Shown here: positions 50,749 through 63,033 of the stretch, in pieces | Layout of the letters: every line of letters begins with the position of its first letter | Position numbering within the stretch: the stretch's first letter is position 1 | Source of the DNA: Ptiloglossa arizonensis | Taxonomy: Eukaryota > Arthropoda > Insecta > Hymenoptera > Colletidae | Direction: 5' to 3' | NCBI RefSeq assembly: GCF_051014685.1 | Contig: NC_135053.1 | Location: 1,736,001 to 1,800,000 of the forward strand | DNA: 64,000 nt | The notes under the pieces: model-generated | Database searches by the model: none | What the model was told of the DNA's origin: nothing | What the model saw: only the letters and a program-made list of their open reading frames with translations | Translations under genes and position numbers: made by a program

Positions 50749-51179
50749 GAGATACGATCGATTGGCATGTCAAGGTCAGTGCGAGGCTATCCCCACCGTA
50801 ACTTTCCTCGAAACATCGCCTGTTGGCGTTTACACCGCTATTGTGTCCGTTGGAAGATAAACGGTCACCTACGAACACAAATAACCTTTTTGAGGATATT
50901 AACACTTGTAGGTTTAGTTTTTAAGTTATTTTGAATATTGTAACACGAAATTGATTACCAAAACTCGTAATCAAGTCATCCGATGATACAATACCTATAT
51001 CGTCGCAAGATCCATACACGTCACTCGCGAATTTTGATATCTACGTAGTAGAGTATCGTAAAAACGGAATCTTAGCTTCAGCTCTGATCAATATCGGTTT
51101 GAATGTTTCTTTATTTCGCACAAAATAATTCGTAACATCGTAAAAAGCATGTAGTTACGATAAATAATTTATCGAGTGT

Positions 51180-51430
51180 TTTCCAGCATCTTTCTGCGAT
51201 CTTAGTGTCTCTACGTCTACAAATTGAAGACTCATTTTTCATAATTGTAGAGTCTCTGTCTTATATCTTGCTGCGTTTCAACATTTCTGTTTCGAAGTTA
51301 AAACCGCACAGAGAATATTTTTTCACCCGATCGCTGAATAGCCACACATGTTCTAACTTGTCAATGGAAAATCAGTTCCAAGTTCATTTTTATTTAATTG
51401 CAAGCGTACGATGTCTGATCAGAACTTCCG
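51180..51430 (-). repeat. Diverged ~300-bp repeat family, copy A (minus orientation)
   Basis: Read on the minus strand, this contains TTAGAACATGTGTGGCTATT and TTCGAAACAGAAATGTTGAA in the same order and spacing as copy B at 51780. Both orientations hold short open frames of no recognised family. Confidence 0.65.
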
Positions 51431-51779
51431 ATCCACTATGAGTCGTAATTTCTTCCAGGACTGATCTTTCTTTCTCTTTGCAATACGACAAATTTTATGA
51501 CAGCTCTTTGTAGAGTGGTCACAGATGTAACGAACCATAGTAAAAGTTGCACAACTATAATTGGTCCGACTGGTTGGTGGATAGTTGTAAACTGTTCTAG
51601 GTTGTTATATAAAAAACACCTGTGGCATTAGAAGCCATAAACGTAACGATTCATTTTACGATGAGTGGTACATCGAATTGCAAGGATAACCCTCGTGCAA
51701 ATTTTCGTACAGTTTACAAATTATTGTTAAAAAAGTCGTGACGATTATAGTTGTACAATTTATTACGATTAAATAAGAC

Positions 51780-52030
51780 TTACCGTACATATTACTTTCG
51801 TATGATTTATTGTACAAAAAATGTTGACATCTGTGATCCTTAAAAAGGTGCTGCCATAAAACCTGTCGTCCTGCTGGTTTTATGAACGACAGATTGGAAC
51901 ATGTGTGGTCGTTCAGAGACCAGATGGAACGATTCTTCGTACGAATTCTGCTTCGAAACAAAAGTATTGTCTTCGACGTTACGATCTGCAGATACAGAGT
52001 TCTCGAGAAGACCAAGCTAAAGTCGAGTAG
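51780..52030 (+). repeat. Diverged ~300-bp repeat family, copy B (plus orientation)
   Basis: Contains TTGGAACATGTGTGGTCGTT followed by TTCGAAACAAAAGTATTGTC. It aligns to copy A over at least 90 bases and to the array at 53.1-54.0 kb around the TGAACG...TTGGAAC box. Confidence 0.65.
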
Positions 52031-52309
52031 ACAACAATATTATAATAATAATTATTTCTTTTTGAAAAGTAATTCTTGCATTTATCCTCTTTCCTATTTC
52101 CCTGTTCTTACGCAAGAATCGTCACCTGTAACCTCGTCGCAAAAATTACCGCTTTCTTCTTCAATATTACCGGTGCCATAGCAATGCCCTACTATTTCTT
52201 CTAGCGATTAAGTGTACTACTTTCCGCTTAGATTCGTCGAACGACTGGTTGTTACATCTGTAGGAAAAACGTACAATTCCGTACAACTACCTCGTCATGT
52301 CGACTCATC

Positions 52310-52700
52310 GTACGATAAATAGATACGTGACCCCTTTTACTGCCATACAACGTTACAACATCGAAGGACAATCTGTACAGTAACTCCACATACTTTACGA
52401 TCGTCGTTCCAAACGGTCGTACCAAATATAATGGTATAGCTTGCTAATCGTACAACGAACCATTATATCCGTCGCATCAATTGTAGAGATAGAATAACAT
52501 TAAAGACCCGTTTTCAAAAGTCACATGCTCTCTTATACTCCGTTGCGCTCCGACATTTCTGTTTCGAAGAGAATTTGTTCAGTTGGTCGCTGAACGTCCA
52601 CACAAATGCAGTCTACGATACAGCGTGTCCTCCTTAACGATCGACGAATTCCTTATTACTACGAAATTCCGATACCGAGTACGCGAGGGAATTCGTTCCC
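52310..52700 (-). repeat. Diverged ~300-bp repeat family, copy C (minus orientation)
   Basis: The minus strand contains GTGTGGACGTTCAGCGACCA, TTCGAAACAGAAATG and TTATTCTATCTCTACAA in family order, plus GTTGTATGGCAGTA as in the last plus-strand unit. A small 15-bp direct repeat (GCGGAGAACTTAC) at about 52776-52803 lies just outside it. Confidence 0.6.
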
Positions 52701-53099
52701 CTCTTAAGACTTTTCTTCGCGTGAAATCGTCCCACCTTCCACCCTCTCCAGCGGTTGAATCGATATGCCGTGTGCGGAGAACTTACGCGGAGAACTTACG
52801 CGGGTCTATTACCGTCCCAATGGGACCGTTTCTGTGTGTAGAAAACGCGTAAAACGTTCGTTTCGTCGACTCCAACGTCGAGTTGCGTTTCGTATCGGGG
52901 AAACAAAGCCTAGAACGCGTTCACGAATTACTATGGTCGAGGTGGAACGAGCTTGTCAAGGTCATTAGCACTACACCGTAACAGAGCTCGCGAACGTAAC
53001 AATTTAACGCGAGACAAGGTGTACAAGTACGATTAACACGAGTGTTCGAACCATACTTGTAAAGCGTGGGGTTGTTGAAACTGCTGCATAATTTCGTGT

Positions 53100-53995
53100 A
53101 CTTCAAAATTTAACGAACAATTTTAGCTTCGAAACGGAAATACGAAAACGTCACATAAGGCAAAGAGTTATAAGTAGTATTATACAATTGCGACCAACAG
53201 GACTGGTTGAACAATAATCGCAAAGTGTTGACTTCTTGTACGACCTATTTACGAAGCTGCTATAAAATCTAGCGTACTGTAGGTTTAACGAACACCGTGT
53301 GGAAAAAACTGGAAAAGTTCTGTGTACGATTTTAGCTTCGAATTACGAGTATCAAAGAGGGACAGAACGCAAGACAAAAAGTTTACGACTTTCGAGAAGA
53401 AGATTTTACGTTATTCTATCTCTACAAGAAGAGCTACGAATATAAGGTTTAGTATACGATAAGTTGTAGGTGTGAAAGTTGATACGATCCTTTGAAGCAT
53501 AATTGCAAAAAGTGTAAGGTTGTTGTACATTATCGTGGGGCGTGGACATGTTTGATGACAGTACGAAGTAAGTGGAAAATCTAAGATAGTATAGATTTCG
53601 TGAACGCCATCTTGGAACCCGCATGGCCGTTTTGCGATCAATTGGAAAAATTATCCGTATGTTTTCAGCTTCGCAGAAGTGTTGAAGCGCAAGAAAATGC
53701 CAGAGAGAAAATCACCTACGATTTAATGTTATTCTATCTGTACAACAGGCGTCACGAATGTTACGATTTGTCGTTCAACTGAAGAAACATAGGTTGATAC
53801 GATTGTTTGAAGAATAATTGTAAAGTGTGCGGACTTGTTGTAGATCCTGTCATAGAGTGTGGTCGTGTTGTATGGCAGTACTGCTGTTAAACCTAGCGTA
53901 CCACAGATTCGATGAACGCCATGTTGGAACCTGTATAATCGTTCTTGGTGCGAACGCGACGAAGATCGATGAGCTCGACGATCGACGTGGCGCAC
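53100..53995 (+). repeat. Diverged ~300-bp repeat family, tandem array of three units
   Basis: Landmarks recur in order: TTATTCTATCTSTACAA at 53411 and 53728; AATAATYGCAAAGTG-like boxes at about 53208, 53493 and 53809; GAACGCCATSTTGGAACC at 53600 and 53912. The period is about 285-317 bases. A truncated leading unit starts near 53100. Plus- and minus-strand frames of 60-88 codons run through the units; neither strand is clearly coding. Confidence 0.75.
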
Positions 53996-54121
53996 GTTTG
54001 AGAAACGCAGAACGACGAGTGGAAATCGATGAAACTTTAAATTTTAAGCGAAGCTAGCGATTCTGGTGTTCTTTTCTTTCGCGAGAAGATACCACGGGAC
54101 ATTGCGCATAGAAACAAGCGT

Positions 54122-54145
54122 ATTCCTTCGTTCGAACGAAGGAAT
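54122..54145. repeat. Perfect 24-bp palindrome
   Basis: The half-site ATTCCTTCGTTC is followed immediately by its exact reverse complement. The symmetry ends at the next base on each side. It lies just after the last repeat unit. Confidence 0.9.
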
Positions 54146-54639
54146 CGAGTTACGCGGAGAGTGTCAGAGGAGACGATAGATCCTTTGAAAGATTAATTTA
54201 ACGCGTAATCTTATTGTATGTGCAAACTCTAGAATTTAAAGTACACGATAAGGAAGAAGAATGGTTAAGATGAGCGGTGACGATCTTTATCATTGTTATA
54301 ATTATAGCTCTTGCGTAACACTATTGCAATATTTATTACTACTGCAACTATCGTATGAATAGAAATTATTAAGCTTTCTTATGCCGTTTCTCTATTGTAC
54401 CACTTATATACACTTGAATGCACGACTTTTCGAGAATAAATCTTTATGAAACGCTCCAGTGTTTTGTAACTTGGTTGTTCTATCGAAATTTTCTATACGG
54501 TCCCCGATGCGTGGAGGACAATCTTGAATCTGCGTTTATCGCCGATCGGCTTTGTTTTTAAAGGATTTTAAAATAAATTACGATTACAATTATTGTATCG
54601 TTCCATCGTTTTGTCGTTTATTTTCTTTGCAGACCGAGT

Positions 54640-54660
54640 TTATCCGTCTTCGACGGATAA
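54640..54660. repeat. 9-bp-arm, 3-base-loop hairpin
   Basis: TTATCCGTC, loop TTC, GACGGATAA. A second weak dyad (TCACCGCTATT...AATAGTGA) follows directly. Confidence 0.75.
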
Positions 54661-56780
54661 TAGTCACCGCTATTATTAATAGTGATTAGAATATTTTATA
54701 CAGATTTAAGGGACCAACGGAATCTTTTACGGAAAGGGAATGATTATTTACCGTGAAATAAAGTAAGTTATAGGCGAATGTAATGGAGTAATAATGACGA
54801 GTCATGTGGTTCATCGTGATACTACTTCGAAGAAGAATATCAAGGGCATCGATAAAACTTTATTTTGATACTTAGAGTTTCATAGCATCCCTTGTAATGT
54901 ATTATACTTGGCATGTCTGCTTGCGCCACACCTACGTATTCGTGGCAAGCCTTTTATTTGGCTCGAGCACACTGGCACAATAAATTTTGCATGTGCGCGT
55001 ACCTTTTTTTAAACAGGTAACGAGTTGTACGAAACTATTTTCCATATTTTTCCCAGATAGAAAAGTACGACGAGAAATATTTCTCGTCAAGTGAACCCTA
55101 CGTGGGCCAATAGGTTGTAAGTTAGAAATCGTTTCATTGAACGTTCAAAATGGCGTGCATGTACTTACAAAAATTTACGATTCCTTTCACCGATATTACG
55201 AGAAACATCTGGTAACATTGCCAAGACGTAAAAATAATTTTTACTTGTATATCATTTATAATCGTTGACTACGAATAGTCTAAATTTGTATATAATTTAT
55301 TTGTTATGATTTCTCGTTTGCACGAATGCTATATGTCTCACCGGTACATTAAGAACTATGTACATAACTTCTCGTATTTTTTGCAACAATTTTAATAGTA
55401 ATGAATTTAATACAATTATAGTAACAGTTTCATTTTACAATTTTTTTTTCCGAAAGAGGTTTTTCCTGAGGTTGAAATCGTTAAATGTTGTAAAAGATGC
55501 CTGAGTAGCTATTAGTACGATAAATTTTTGTTTAACGACAGCCACTGTACTTTCCTATCTTTATTGCTGGAGTATCTTTATTACTTATTAAGGTACTACG
55601 TAATATAAATGTAATAAAACGCATAAAAGAAATTAATTTTTTCAAAGTGCTAGAATAGAATACCAACTTAATCAGGCAACATCACGTTTCACAATTTCAT
55701 GTCGAGCTTTCTTGAATCCGATATCGTCTACTTTTAAGATCCTTGAAGCACGTCCAAGCGGTTTGGAGCGAACGTCCATTCATTTTAAGTGAAAAGTCAA
55801 ACAACGTGAAAGATGTCACGGCGTAGTAGCTCCAACATAAAAGTTTCATCAATGGAAATGTTACGAGTCTGCATAATCGATGATTTTATAATCATTTGAC
55901 AGGTACACTGGAAATAATTTGATAAAAGAAAAATGTTTGTTTCTTTTTCGTTGTTTTTAACGAATTATAAAGTCGATTATTGTCGAATTTCAGTTACAAT
56001 TCATCGTTACATGTTAGGATTCCAGTATAACAAAATTTCGATTATCCAAACTATACAGGAAACGGTTGAGTGGAATATATTATTGGGTAAAATTGAACAG
56101 AAATTTCGTTAAAAAATTTTCAGTTGTTCTTTCTTTTGGTAAGTATCGAACAGTAAAATTTTTTTGGAAAAACATTATTCGTTGGATTTTCGAAACAATT
56201 TCTTGGTTGCAAACATTTCCCAACACTTTGCGACTTTAGTTTCAAACTCCTGAAAAGATTGAATTACGACGAATATTATTTCTCTAGATCAAGATTAAAC
56301 AAAATTAACGTTGATATATAACGTTACGAGTCTTATATCTTTTCTTCGGATAACTACGTACATTTTTTGTAATAAAATTCATTAAACCAAGGTACGTAAA
56401 GTTAAATTATAGTAAACGACAATAAAAGTATAATGCAAGATCCAACATACGACCGCACCTCGGTGGTCTCTCAATTTTCTCGTGCAACTTTCAACTCGAT
56501 TAACTCGCAACTAACTCGATCCTCGATCGCTTAAAAATATTATAAGTATTAGTAACGTTACACTGTAGAAATTACTGAAACGAGAGTTTCGTATAACAAT
56601 GATATCGAATGGAAAGATTAATTTAAAAATAATATTTTAATGAATTAAACGAGTGGTACATTACATTTATAATTTAAAGAAAAAAGATGGAATTTGTTGT
56701 ATTGAAAAATTCCTGAATAATTTGAACGAAAAGATAAATTAAGTAAATAAATAAAACCATTACTCCATCGCTAAAAGTAA

Positions 56781-56897
56781 GTGACTTATTACACTTTCAA
56801 GAGATATGAAAATTTCAAAGTGACTTATTACGTTTTCAAGAGATATGAAAATTTCAAAGTGACATACTGTGCTTTCAACAGATATGAAAATTTCAAA
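56781..56897 (+). repeat. 39-bp tandem repeat, three units
   Basis: Units start at 56781, 56820 and 56859. Each ends in GATATGAAAATTTCAAA; the third diverges in its first 20 bases. Confidence 0.93.
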
Positions 56898-57094
56898 TAA
56901 ACTTCTAGACGATTCTTATCGATTTTACCACGATCTACCCAACATTCTGTATAAGCGTTCATTCGTATTCAAAATTTTCTACAAACCTATTAAGAATTTG
57001 TTCCTGTTTATGAAGCTCACGTTTATTGTACATGACAAGTTCCTTCAGTAAAGTACCGACCGAAATGGTAAATCCACTGACACATTTCTAGAAT

Positions 57095-57190
57095 TGTATG
57101 CGCGTTGCAGAAAACTGGCCTTTCTTCTCAAATAAAAGCAATTCCGTGAGAGATTCATTCCAGCTGAGGTACTGGTCAATACATCAACGT
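57095..57190 (+). repeat. Possible outlying copy of the 51-54 kb repeat family
   Basis: An ACTGGCCTTT...TTCCAGCTGAGG stretch resembles GCATGGCCGTTTT...TTTCAGCTTCGCAG at 53624-53675 in order. In one frame both read WPF...FQLR. The similarity is weak by eye. Confidence 0.25.
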
Positions 57191-57966
57191 CCAATAAAGA
57201 AACGTCTTGCAAAAAGGAAATCGATCAGCTTCTCGATAAATCGCAATACACTCCTCTACGCGAATCTTGTTCGAAACATGCCCTAGAGGTAATCGTCGAT
57301 CTAATTCTCGACTATCTCGATGCACTTCATCTCCGCGAACTATCCTACGATCTCGAATACCTGTTGTAAAATCGAGTAACGTTTTGTTCGTTTAAAATTC
57401 AAGATTTCATTCTTTCCGTTACATAATTGACAATTTGAAACACAATCTACAGAAAAAGAAGTTCGACGTTAAATCAAATTTATACTTATTGCTTTATGCT
57501 TTCGCGACATTTTAAACAAAGTGTTTTATAAATGAGTTCGCGAATCAACCTAAATGAAATTTGCATTTTCGTTTATCTTCTTGCCGGTTCGGACGAAAAT
57601 TAACTTTCGACGATCACGATTCAGACGAACTTTTCACAATTGTTGCAGCAGTGAATTCTATTCACGTATACGTGTACATATGTATGTATATGTGCACGTT
57701 ATGCTACACGTGGTAATTATTCATTACAAAAGTGAAATCAGATTTTCCGTAGCGAAATAGTATTTTAGTTTAATTTTACATATACACGATAGCCTGAGGT
57801 AACGCAGCTTGTAAAGAAGATACTTTTATGAAATACAGGGTATTACAGAATGAGTGGTACAACTGAATTGGAATTGTCTCTATGTGAAAAATGCACCAAA
57901 AATGTTAAATAGAATTTGTTCTGCGGGTTTCCTTCTCTGGTTACAAATAATTTCATACATTATATA

Positions 57967-58017
57967 CTAGGTTGTTCGAAAGTTTTGTCATTCGATAAAA
58001 CTTATCGAACAACCTAT
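57967..58017. mobile_element. 51-bp palindromic mariner-type MITE
   Basis: TA-CTAGGTTGTTCGAAAGTTT to AAAACTTATCGAACAACCTAT-TA. It has almost the same sequence and length as the copy at 33061, and is nested in the 57836-58626 element. Confidence 0.85.
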
Positions 58018-58526
58018 TAGAAGCATAATACGATATGATCTAAGAACGAAATGGTCGACATTTTAAGGCATACAGTAGTCACAGAAATAGACGCAAAATG
58101 ATGAGTCAACGTAGGTCTGTAAATCAACTTTAATGCGGACAAAGCGAGATAAAGATAAATAATTACTTCGAGCAAAACTTTTGTTCCGATTTCGAATCGT
58201 ACAAAAGATATTTGACTATCTTCGGTTTCCATAAAATGAATAAATATTGCAGATCAGTCTGTACTTCATGGCGTATTGTAGTCTCTGCACAATTGGTTTT
58301 GAAATGAAATAAATTGCTACTATCTCCGTCAGAGTAGATTTGGAGACATCTATTCGCTGAATATTTTTCTCTATTTTTGTAATATTGTTATATGCCTCTA
58401 AACTTTGTCGACCTTTCTTTTCTACCACTCTATGTGGATACGAAACCGAATCTTGTTAAACCCAAGCTAATAAACTTTATTCAGCATTATCTCCAAATTT
58501 ATCGTATGTTTTTGTTCGTAAGAATC

Positions 58527-58596
58527 CTCCCTCCCCCCTCCTCTCTCTCACTCACTCACTCACTCACTCACTCTCACTCTCTCTTTCTTTCTGTCT
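58527..58596 (+). repeat. Pyrimidine-rich (CTCA)n microsatellite
   Basis: CTCC/CCTC runs, then about seven CTCA tetramers, then a CTCTTTCTTT tail. Confidence 0.93.
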
Positions 58597-59010
58597 CGAT
58601 CGTGCCACTCGTTGCGGAATACCCTGTATATTCTGACTTTTTTACGGGACGTTTACGCGATATAGATTTTTCGCTGGTTGAGTACTGCGCAATGAGACAA
58701 ATTCAACGACCTGGATAAAAAAGTTGCTTCGTTCGCCTGGCTCGTGCTTTACTGCTCCTTCAATCCGAGTGAACGTGTACATCCACCTGTTAAAGACGTT
58801 ATATTTTTAATAACGTTTTTAGGGAACATTTTTTATTTCAACATTTAAATTAGTAACGAAAATCATTGAGTTTTAATATGTTTTCGATCTTCTTGTGTAT
58901 TTCTTGTAAAAAGTGGTGCGAAATGTTTATACGTTAAATATCGTCCATACGACCCAACATCTATCCAATATGGAAAATTCAATTCACCAAAACGTTCTCT
59001 ATTCGAAATA

Positions 59011-59188
59011 AATAGGTTTGCTTGATAAGTTTCGTCGTTCGAAAAGAAATGGAGCTATTATGAACACGTTTAACGAACATGTGTAAAGTTTCGTGTAGAT
59101 TTGTCGACTTATTCGTATATTAGCAGTTGTTCAAAGTTGAAATGTCATAGTATTTTTTTACAATGGGAAAAACGACGAAACAACCTAG
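59011..59188 (-). mobile_element. Mariner-derived MITE, copy 1 (inverted)
   Basis: The reverse complement aligns with 62818-63033 along its length, sharing for example CCATTGTAAAAAAA, ATACTATGAC, TTCAACTTTGAACAACTG, AAGTCGACA and ACATGTTC. The ends are TAGGTTTGCTTGATAAG and CAACCTAG; the latter has lost the internal TTCGATAAG part. Non-autonomous, about 178 bases. Confidence 0.8.
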
Positions 59189-59304
59189 CACAAATATCAG
59201 ATCGTCTCATAAATCATTACCGATTTCGATATGCGAATTTTTGATGCAACGAGAAACGTACGCACCCTTCTGACGAAATTTTTGCATTCTAAGGAAACCA
59301 ATCT

Positions 59305-59368
59305 CTGCGTCATCCGAATCCTACGTCATCTAAACCCTGCGTCAACCCAGCCCCTGTGTCACTGAACC
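59305..59368 (+). repeat. 16-bp tandem repeat, four units
   Basis: Variants of CTGCGTCATCYRAAYC start at 59305, 59321, 59337 and 59353; the fourth is shifted by one base. Confidence 0.75.
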
Positions 59369-60006
59369 TTGACTGATGCTCCGAATCTCTCTGTCCTAAA
59401 ACTCGTGTTGCCCTATTACCCTCGTTTCTACTTGAAAATCCTTAAAAAGCCAAACAAGTTCTACAGAATGTATATTCGAACTCCGAGTTGTTGTCGGATC
59501 GATATCATTCTATCTCTGTACATTTACAGTCTATCTCTGTATCGACGTTAAATCACTGAATCGTTCTTGGTTTGTTCCAACATCAACATTATAGGTCACT
59601 AAATCGTTGTCTGTACATTTCACCGGAACACTCTATTATCGTCTGTCATGAAAATCCATCTTCTTTAAAACTGTTCATAGTGTGTCAACATTTGCTGGGT
59701 ACCTATCCATTACGAATGTAAACATACGTAAACATAGTCCTAGTCGTTCAAACCGTAAGATGTCCATCGATACTTTATACGTATTCAGTTTTCCATCAGG
59801 CTTTGAAGCGAGTTTGAGCAAGACAGACGATATTTTTACAGTCGAAAGTAAACGTAAAGGAAATGCACATAAGGCACTGTATATTTTTCGAATTTAATAA
59901 AGAACTACGCTACCCACTGTTGAGAAATAAAAGCTTCGGGAATTTGAAAGTATTGAAATTGACAATGAACGAGTAACGGAAAACGAATCGACTAATTTGT
60001 GTAAAA

Positions 60007-60025
60007 AAATATATATATATATATA
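60007..60025. repeat. Short (AT)n run
   Basis: A7 followed by about nine AT dinucleotides. Confidence 0.9.
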
Positions 60026-62817
60026 CAAAGTAATTAGTTCAAAAAATATTAATATTCAATTGACGGTATTAGTTACTATTTAATTAGTCTTTACATAATA
60101 GCAATTGAAAATTGAAGAACTACAGAGTGAAAATTGTGTGGGACGATCGAATGACATTTCGAAATGAAAAGATTGAAACATAAACGATATTTTGCTTCCT
60201 ACCACGTTCCATACATTTAAAATAACTCTGTAACTAAACGTTCTCGTACACACGATTGTATAATGTTTCGTTTCTTTTCACTTGTAAAAATTCTTCTTGG
60301 CTGGAGATCTTTCGAACGCACAGAACATTTTCATTGTTACGACACACCTCAAAGAAAAGGATTTCTAGGTTTTCGCTTTAACGCAAAAAATTCTCAACGA
60401 TTCGGAAAGAGAGAGAATTTTCAAAGCGGAAATATGCGCCGTTGCAATACATTTTCAATGCGGTAAACGAAGTTGCGCTCCGTGGAAAAATTGTAACAAT
60501 GGAGCCCGTATGAAATTTATTGGAAACTCGAAACTATAAAACTTTCATTTCAGTCGTGACAATCTTTATCATATTAATTTGCTTTATAGCTAGATGCAAG
60601 CACTACATTCCGTAATGGAAAAAGGAAAAAAAAGGAGTATAAGACTCTGAAGCCGGATACACGTTGGTTATGGTTCACGCGGATCTGATTTAAAGGCCTT
60701 CCTGAAATACGACGCTGAGATTCAGCCACGAACAAATTTACTTGTTTAATACTGGACTGCTTTCCATCTCCATGATTTTCACCAGTTTATCTGAATTTAT
60801 TTCGGTACTCTGTACAATTGAAACGAACGTATAAAAGGGTAAAAAAAAATGCCATAAAATTTTCATGCGTCCCAAAATAAAATTATTTCCTCTAAACTCG
60901 TGATAATCGCGCTAATTTATTTTACCGCAAAAAATATTTTTTTCCCTGAATACTGGCCTTTTCCCTTTGTAATTTTTGTAGTTATCGTACATACGTAACT
61001 TTTAGTCTTCGTTCTTCGTACGTTTCCCAAAGAGGGCGTGCACCGAGTGGTCGAATTGTTGAAATAATAAAAGAGTTCATTATGAAAGAACCAATGATAT
61101 TGTTAGAGAATAAATTTTCTTCCAGTACCAACAAAGGAAATTAACATTTTCTCATTCAATGAAACGAAAAGGAAGAAGAGAATATTAATTTTAAATATTA
61201 ATTTTAATTTATTCGAATAAATACATTCATAGAATGTTCGTCGTAGCACTAACAATGATAATATCGAATAAAAAGAAAGTTTAGTAATTTATCTGCGACC
61301 ATCGAATGTATTCATATGTAGATAACTTTTCCGTAGAAATGTAAATAACCAATGTAAATCGAATTTACTGGCGTATTTTTATCAGCGAGTTTTTTTATTA
61401 TTGCTAGATAGTTGAAACATTACGTTTCGAACTATTACAGATCCTCGACAGATGATAGTAATAAATATTTTCTCTTTGTGTGCATTCTAGGGAGAAATGA
61501 GATACAAGAATCTTTTATAAAAAATTACAGATACAGTCGTTACAACAAAATTGTTTCTTTTAATTTCTAGTTTTATTTTTGTTTCATTACAATTTTGTAC
61601 TATAGCCAAATCAAAGGTACGGATTTAAAAACATTAATGAACTTTAAATAACCATGTTTTGTTCAAGCTATTCGCAGATACGAACAATCGTAACTTATTA
61701 ATTTTTACCAAAAGAATTTTCTTTCCTTTTTTTATTCAATTTCATATGCGATAAGTTTTAACAATGTAGACAAAAATGTTTGATTTTTCCTCATTTTATT
61801 AAAGATTTCTGTATTACATCTAATTCATAATTTAGCATTAAAAGTCAATCGCATTTACCGAAATATTTCTAATTTTTAAGTATAGTTTTAGGTGCAATTT
61901 ATACGACTTTAATTTTGTGTCTAATTCTTGTAAAATATCGATGTAACTCGTTTCCTCGTAGAAGTGTACACAAAGAAAAAAACATTTATTAATACCATCT
62001 GATGAGAACAAAAATAATAAGGAAACATCTGATAAAAAGCAAACCACTAAAATTGATTTGCATTGATTCGATGGAACAACACGAAGGACAAATAAGTTTT
62101 CCAAGAATAAAACTTTTAAGTTCATCGGAAACAAAAGTCGAAAAACAGTTAAAGTAATTGAAAGTCAGAGTATGTGCGACCAGTTTCAGAAAAGGGTAGG
62201 GAAAATGTAACAACTTGCAGGACAAGACCAATATCAGTGCCAAGGTTACCAATATCCCACAGTAACTTTCAAGTTAGACAGTTCCTTGTAACTCAAATGA
62301 TGTGAATTAAAAATAAATGATACCAAAGATTTTAAGTTTAAAGAAATATATATTAAAGAAGACATAATAAAAGTTTCTCAGGAAACAATATTATTGCACA
62401 GATTGTTGTGCTAAGTAAAATTTAAAAAAAATGTATCTTACGTTTAAATTCGAAAATTCGGCAACAATTTTATCAATCCTTCGTTCCATCGATTTCTACG
62501 AAAAGTTACACTCACATATTATTATAATAATCCTATTTTTTTTTTTATTAATCTTCTACTGTATAATCTGCCAGACTGAGAACTTAGTAAAAACAATCCA
62601 TACCATGTTTGCCGAGGAAGTTTCATGAGATTTCTGCTTGACGATTTTTTATATAACTTCAGCCACTTATTATTCAATTTGAGTATTAATTAATTCATGG
62701 AAAGGTGAAATAATTGTTCTTTCGTTGTTCCTTCTTGTCGAGGTGTCCCAATGCACTGCTTCCATAGAAAACCAGTCATAAACGGTACTATTGTTGTGAA
62801 AACAGATTCATGAGATA

Positions 62818-63033
62818 CTAGGTTGTTCGATAAGTTTTGTCGTTTTCTCCATTGTAAAAAAAAATACTATGACCCTTCAACTTTGAACAACTGTAAATAT
62901 ACGAACAAGTCGACAGATCTACATGAAATTTCGCACATGTTCATCAAACAGTAGTACCATCTTTAGAAAAATAAAACGATGAACTTAATGGCTCAATTTC
63001 TTATCGAACGACGAAACTTATCGAGCAACCTAT
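62818..63033 (+). mobile_element. Mariner-derived MITE, copy 2
   Basis: TA-CTAGGTTGTTCGATAAGTT at the left and CGAAACTTATCGAGCAACCTAT-TA at the right are inverted repeats of about 25 bases. The 216-base body matches copy 1 in opposite orientation. The interior resembles the untranslated end of a mariner rather than its transposase; no transposase codons are recognised. Confidence 0.85.

Larger units (their letters stand above)
57836..58626. mobile_element. TA-flanked CAGGGTATT element, 791 bp, with nested insertion
   Basis: The left end TA-CAGGGTATTACAGAATGAG then TGGTAC and the right end ending ACTCGTTGCGGAATACCCTG-TA are inverted repeats. They share the AGTGGTACA/GTGCCACT box with the end at 49335. 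There is no transposase frame. A complete 51-bp mariner-type MITE (57967-58017) sits inside, so this element is the older of the two. A CTCA microsatellite also lies inside it. Confidence 0.6.

Noticed and set aside
51596..51615. CTAGGTTGTT string as another mariner-type end
   Set aside because: No TA flank, the match stops after 10 bases, and no inverted partner is nearby.
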